A stretch of 64,000 nt of DNA from Labrys sp. KNU-23. GTDB taxonomy: Bacteria > Pseudomonadota > Alphaproteobacteria > Rhizobiales > Labraceae. Positions 61,393 to 64,000 of this stretch are shown here, in pieces. A program made the translations under genes and the position numbers. The stretch covers positions 434,001 through 498,000 of the forward strand of contig NZ_CP043488.1 in the NCBI RefSeq assembly GCF_008330945.1, in the 5' to 3' direction. Below the pieces are notes generated by a model. It had not been told where the DNA came from. It saw only the letters and a program-made list of their open reading frames with translations, and did no database searches. Each line of letters opens with the position of its first letter. The first letter of the stretch is position 1.

Positions 61393-61563
61393 TTTGAAAT
61401 CATTGTAAATCATCCCAACTGAAGGATTTGAAAAAGTCGGCGAAAACATGAGCCAAAACAGGTGGATAAGTAGCTGCCGCCGATCCCTCCGACATCAAGC
61501 CCGCTTGCACCGGCGCTGTGAAAAATCCATCATTTTCCATCAGAATCACAAAGGACGGCATTC

Positions 61564-62613
61564 GTGCCGCATTCGGAAGGCGAGTCTAGATTGCGTGCCA
61601 CCCTGTCAGACGTTGCACGAGAGGCCGGTTTCTCGTCGGCGACGGTCGATCGTGTCCTGAACGGGCGCCCCGGCGTACGCGGCCGGACCCGCGAGATCAT
61701 TCTGGAGACCGCCCAGCGCCTTGGCTATGTGCTCGAGGACGGCACGGCGCAGGATGCGGGAAGCGGGCGCAGCCTGCGCCTCGATTTCGTGCTGCCCTCC
61801 CATTCCAATGCCTTCATGCGCAAGCTGTGCGGGCAGCTCGCCGAGCAGGCGGCCTACCGCGCCGGCGTCGACGCGCGGATCCATACGGTCGACGACTTCA
61901 CACCGGACAGGCTCGCCCGTGCGCTCTACGACCTCCAGGGCGAAACCGACGGCGTGGGGGTCATCGCGCTGGATCATCCCACCGTGCGCGAGGCGATCCG
62001 ATCGCTGGCAGCCACCGGCATCAAGATCGTGACCATCGTTTCCGACATCCAATCCGTGCCGCGTGTGGCTTATGTCGGCATCGATAATAGGGCGGCGGGC
62101 CGCCTGGCCGGCTATCTCGCCGGCCGTTTCATGGGCGCCGGCAGAACGGGCAAGGTGGGGCTGCTGGCCGGGTCGCTGTCCTATCGCGGCCATGAGGAGC
62201 GCGAGATGGGCTTTCGCCATATTCTCGCCGAGGAGAATCCGGGGCTGCACATCGTCGAGCTTCGCGAAATGGGCGACGACAATGAACGCGCCTATGCGGA
62301 GACGAAGGCCCTGCTGCAACACCATCCGGACCTTGCCGCGATCTACAATATTGGCGCCGGCATCCCCGGCATCGCCCGCGCGCTGAAAGAGTGCGGCCGG
62401 GCGAGCTCGGTCGTCTTCGTCGGCCATGAGGTCACCGAGGACACCACGCCGCTGCTGCTCGACGGCACGCTCGATGCCGTCATCGACCAGAACCCGCGGG
62501 TGGAGGCGCGCGAGGCGCTGAACACCCTTGTTCAATCCCTGCGGGACCAGCCGATCATCGCCCATCCGCCACGCCTGCAAGTGGTGTTCAAGGAGAATAT
62601 TCCGGAGATCTGA
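61564..62613 (+). CDS. LacI-family transcription regulator
   Basis: 349 residues from a GTG at 61564 with AAGGA upstream. The LacI headpiece reads ATLSDVAREAGFSSATVDRVL and NGRPGVRGRTREIILETAQRLGY; the effector domain resembles periplasmic sugar-binding proteins (YVGIDNRAAGRLAGYLAGRF, KVGLLAGSLSYRGHEERE, HHPDLAAIYNIGAG). It is of the AraR/RbsR-like class with an EAREALNTL end. It most likely represses the divergent sugar operon until the sugar binds. Confidence 0.93.
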   Translation: MPHSEGESRLRATLSDVAREAGFSSATVDRVLNGRPGVRGRTREIILETAQRLGYVLEDGTAQDAGSGRSLRLDFVLPSHSNAFMRKLCGQLAEQAAYRAGVDARIHTVDDFTPDRLARALYDLQGETDGVGVIALDHPTVREAIRSLAATGIKIVTIVSDIQSVPRVAYVGIDNRAAGRLAGYLAGRFMGAGRTGKVGLLAGSLSYRGHEEREMGFRHILAEENPGLHIVELREMGDDNERAYAETKALLQHHPDLAAIYNIGAGIPGIARALKECGRASSVVFVGHEVTEDTTPLLLDGTLDAVIDQNPRVEAREALNTLVQSLRDQPIIAHPPRLQVVFKENIPEI

Positions 62614-62645
62614 GGGGCGCTGGGCAACCCGGAAAGCCCGGCAAA

Positions 62646-63527
62646 TCAGAGCAACCCATATTGGCGAAGAAGGTTTGCGATTTGCGCATCCTGTTCGTCA
62701 TTGGGCAGCAACGCCGGCTGACGGCTGGCGCCAACCGAGGCGTCCTGCAGATAGAGCGCGCGCTTGACCATGGCAGGGGCAAACCCAAAGGCATAGAGGT
62801 CCGTGCGAAACGCGGCGAAAATAGCCTGCTGTCTTTCCGCCTCCGCAACGTTGCCGGAGTTGAAGGCGCTCAAAATGCCGGCCAGGACATGCGGCATCGC
62901 ATTGCCCAGGCCCGATATGCAGCCGGCGGCCCCATTCTGGAGTGCCCATAGCACCAGATGATCGGGCCCGGAATAGACCTGGAATCCGTCGGTTTCCCTG
63001 CCGACTTGAAGATAGGCTTCCAGGGTCTCCTTCGCGCCACCCGAATCCTTGATGCCGGCAATATTGCCGTGGCGGGCCAGGGCTCGAGCGGTCTGGGGCT
63101 CGATGTGGTTCTGCGTGCGCGCCGGGATATCGTAGAGATAGACTGGCGTCTGCACGGCATCGGCGACGGTCGAAAAATGGCGAATGAGGCCGTCCTGCGT
63201 GCAGGCGATGAAGAAAGGCGTTATCACGGCGATGCCGTCGACACCGATGCGGTCGAATTCGCGCGCCAGCTTGATCGTCTCGAAGGTTGCCGGCATGCCG
63301 GCATTGACGATCACCTTGACGCGGCCGCCGACCTCATCGACGACTTCTTCGGTCAATCGGACCTTTTCCTCGAAGGTGAGCGCCGTAAAATCCCCATTGG
63401 TGCCGGCGCACATGATGTTGTTGCCGGCCTCGACCTGGCGGCGAACCTGGGCGCGCGTCGCCTGGTAGTTGACGGTTTCGTCCTCGTTGAAGCAGGTCAC
63501 GAGGGCCACGAAGGCTTGTCTGGACAT
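62646..63527 (-). CDS. DapA-family (dihydrodipicolinate synthase/N-acetylneuraminate lyase) aldolase
   Basis: 293 residues from ATG 63527 with AGAGGAAGATCC before it. Class I aldolase marks: CAGTNGDFTALTFEEKVRL, VNAGMPATFETIKLA, VYLYDIPARTQ with Tyr132 and IAGIKDSGG with the Schiff-base Lys160. It would cleave or form a C-C bond with pyruvate. It follows the OppF-type ATPase gene by 28 bases, so it belongs with that importer rather than with the sugar operon; it converges on lacI. Confidence 0.9.
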   Translation of the reverse strand: MSRQAFVALVTCFNEDETVNYQATRAQVRRQVEAGNNIMCAGTNGDFTALTFEEKVRLTEEVVDEVGGRVKVIVNAGMPATFETIKLAREFDRIGVDGIAVITPFFIACTQDGLIRHFSTVADAVQTPVYLYDIPARTQNHIEPQTARALARHGNIAGIKDSGGAKETLEAYLQVGRETDGFQVYSGPDHLVLWALQNGAAGCISGLGNAMPHVLAGILSAFNSGNVAEAERQQAIFAAFRTDLYAFGFAPAMVKRALYLQDASVGASRQPALLPNDEQDAQIANLLRQYGLL

Positions 63528-63555
63528 GGATCTTCCTCTGAATCGAGCCAGCTTC

Positions 63556-64000
63556 TCAGGAGGCGGTCCGCAGGCGTGCGGCGCGATGGGCCGCCTGGGT
63601 GTCGGGATCGGGATCGAGTGCCGCGGCGAGCAGGGCGCGGGTATAGGCCTGGCGCGGTGTCTCAAACACCTCGCGCACCGTGCCGAGTTCCACGATGTCC
63701 CCCTTGTGCATGACCATGACGTGGTCGGCAAAGTCACGCACCACCGGCAGATCGTGGGCAATGAAGATAAAGGCGATCCCCATCTGCCGCCGCAGCCTGT
63801 CGAGCAGCGCGATGACCTGGGCCTGCACCGACACGTCGAGGGCCGATACGGCCTCGTCGCAAACGATGAGTTGGGGTTCGAGTGCAAGGGCCCTGGCGAT
63901 GGCGATGCGTTGGCGCTGGCCGCCAGAGAATTGGTGGGGATATCGGCCCATATGCTCGGGACCAAGCCCGACTTGCATCAAGAGTTCAGCAACGCGCTCG
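63556..64000 (-). CDS. Oligopeptide/dipeptide-type ABC transporter ATP-binding protein (OppF/DppF type), C-terminal part
   Basis: The frame is open to the right edge; 147 C-terminal residues are visible. [19 protein letters not shown] is the ABC signature, [14 protein letters not shown]alker [11 protein letters not shown] the switch His, and [18 protein letters not shown] the start of the oligopeptide-type C-terminal extension. The upstream part with Walker A lies beyond the window. The substrate may be a sugar or opine-like compound, given the aldolase beside it. Confidence 0.9.
   Translation of the reverse strand, partial: ERVAELLMQVGLGPEHMGRYPHQFSGGQRQRIAIARALALEPQLIVCDEAVSALDVSVQAQVIALLDRLRRQMGIAFIFIAHDLPVVRDFADHVMVMHKGDIVELGTVREVFETPRQAYTRALLAAALDPDPDTQAAHRAARLRTAS

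Overview
The window reads as chromosomal DNA of an alphaproteobacterium, most likely a member of the Hyphomicrobiales (Rhizobiales). This rests on GC-rich coding sequence with many ribose/fructose-type ABC transporters, an FMN riboswitch in front of a type II lumazine synthase gene, a DUF982 gene and several small basic or acidic proteins of the kind common in rhizobia, and extragenic palindromes of rhizobial type. No tRNA, rRNA, CRISPR array or replication origin was seen. The genus cannot be named from the sequence alone.

Layout. 1-4.5 kb (minus): an operon with a cut-off unknown gene, a MaoC-SDR fusion, a methyltransferase and a helical-repeat protein. It is followed on the plus strand by a secreted PL1-type polysaccharide lyase-like protein and a TPR-acyltransferase fusion, and together these look like the edge of a surface-polysaccharide or lipid-modification locus. 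9-12.8 kb: an HxlR/SDR pair, two transposase remnants (IS630, IS256) and small housekeeping-like genes (DUF2945, uracil-DNA glycosylase family, DUF488). 12.9-23.7 kb: a divergent carbohydrate locus with an Rbs-type ABC transporter and SDR on the minus strand, and a split transketolase, FGGY kinase, SDR and two near-identical SorC regulators on the plus strand. 23.8-24.4 kb: ribH2 under an FMN riboswitch. 25-30 kb: two isochorismatase-like hydrolase/LysR divergent pairs around a quinone-oxidoreductase-like gene. 30.6-36.3 kb: a DUF1254 protein and a manA-GT4-GH130 operon. 36.4-39.9 kb: AT-rich gaps with small stress-type genes (cspA, DUF982, others) and an IS6 remnant. 39.9-42.9 kb: a PAP2 acid phosphatase, an outer-membrane protein and an AraC regulator. 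43.1-45.1 kb: a decayed patch with a truncated LuxR-type protein, a broken GlcG/HbpS-type gene, and an intact 814-bp IS427-type element sitting among palindromic repeats.

45.1-52.8 kb (minus) is an amide-use operon: amiC, amiR, a five-gene Urt/Fmd-type ABC transporter and an acetamidase/formamidase. A promoter, an ANTAR-type hairpin and an intrinsic terminator lie directly in front of amiC, which fits AmiR antitermination control of the whole operon. 53.3-62.6 kb holds a second sugar locus: Gfo/Idh/MocA oxidoreductase, TIM-barrel isomerase, Frc/Rbs-type ABC transporter, DUF4432 mutarotase-like protein, a membrane three-histidine-box desaturase/hydroxylase and a PanB-like protein, with a divergent LacI regulator. 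This gene set is the best candidate for an undescribed pathway. 62.6-64 kb: a DapA-family aldolase and the end of an OppF/DppF-type ATPase gene that leaves the window.
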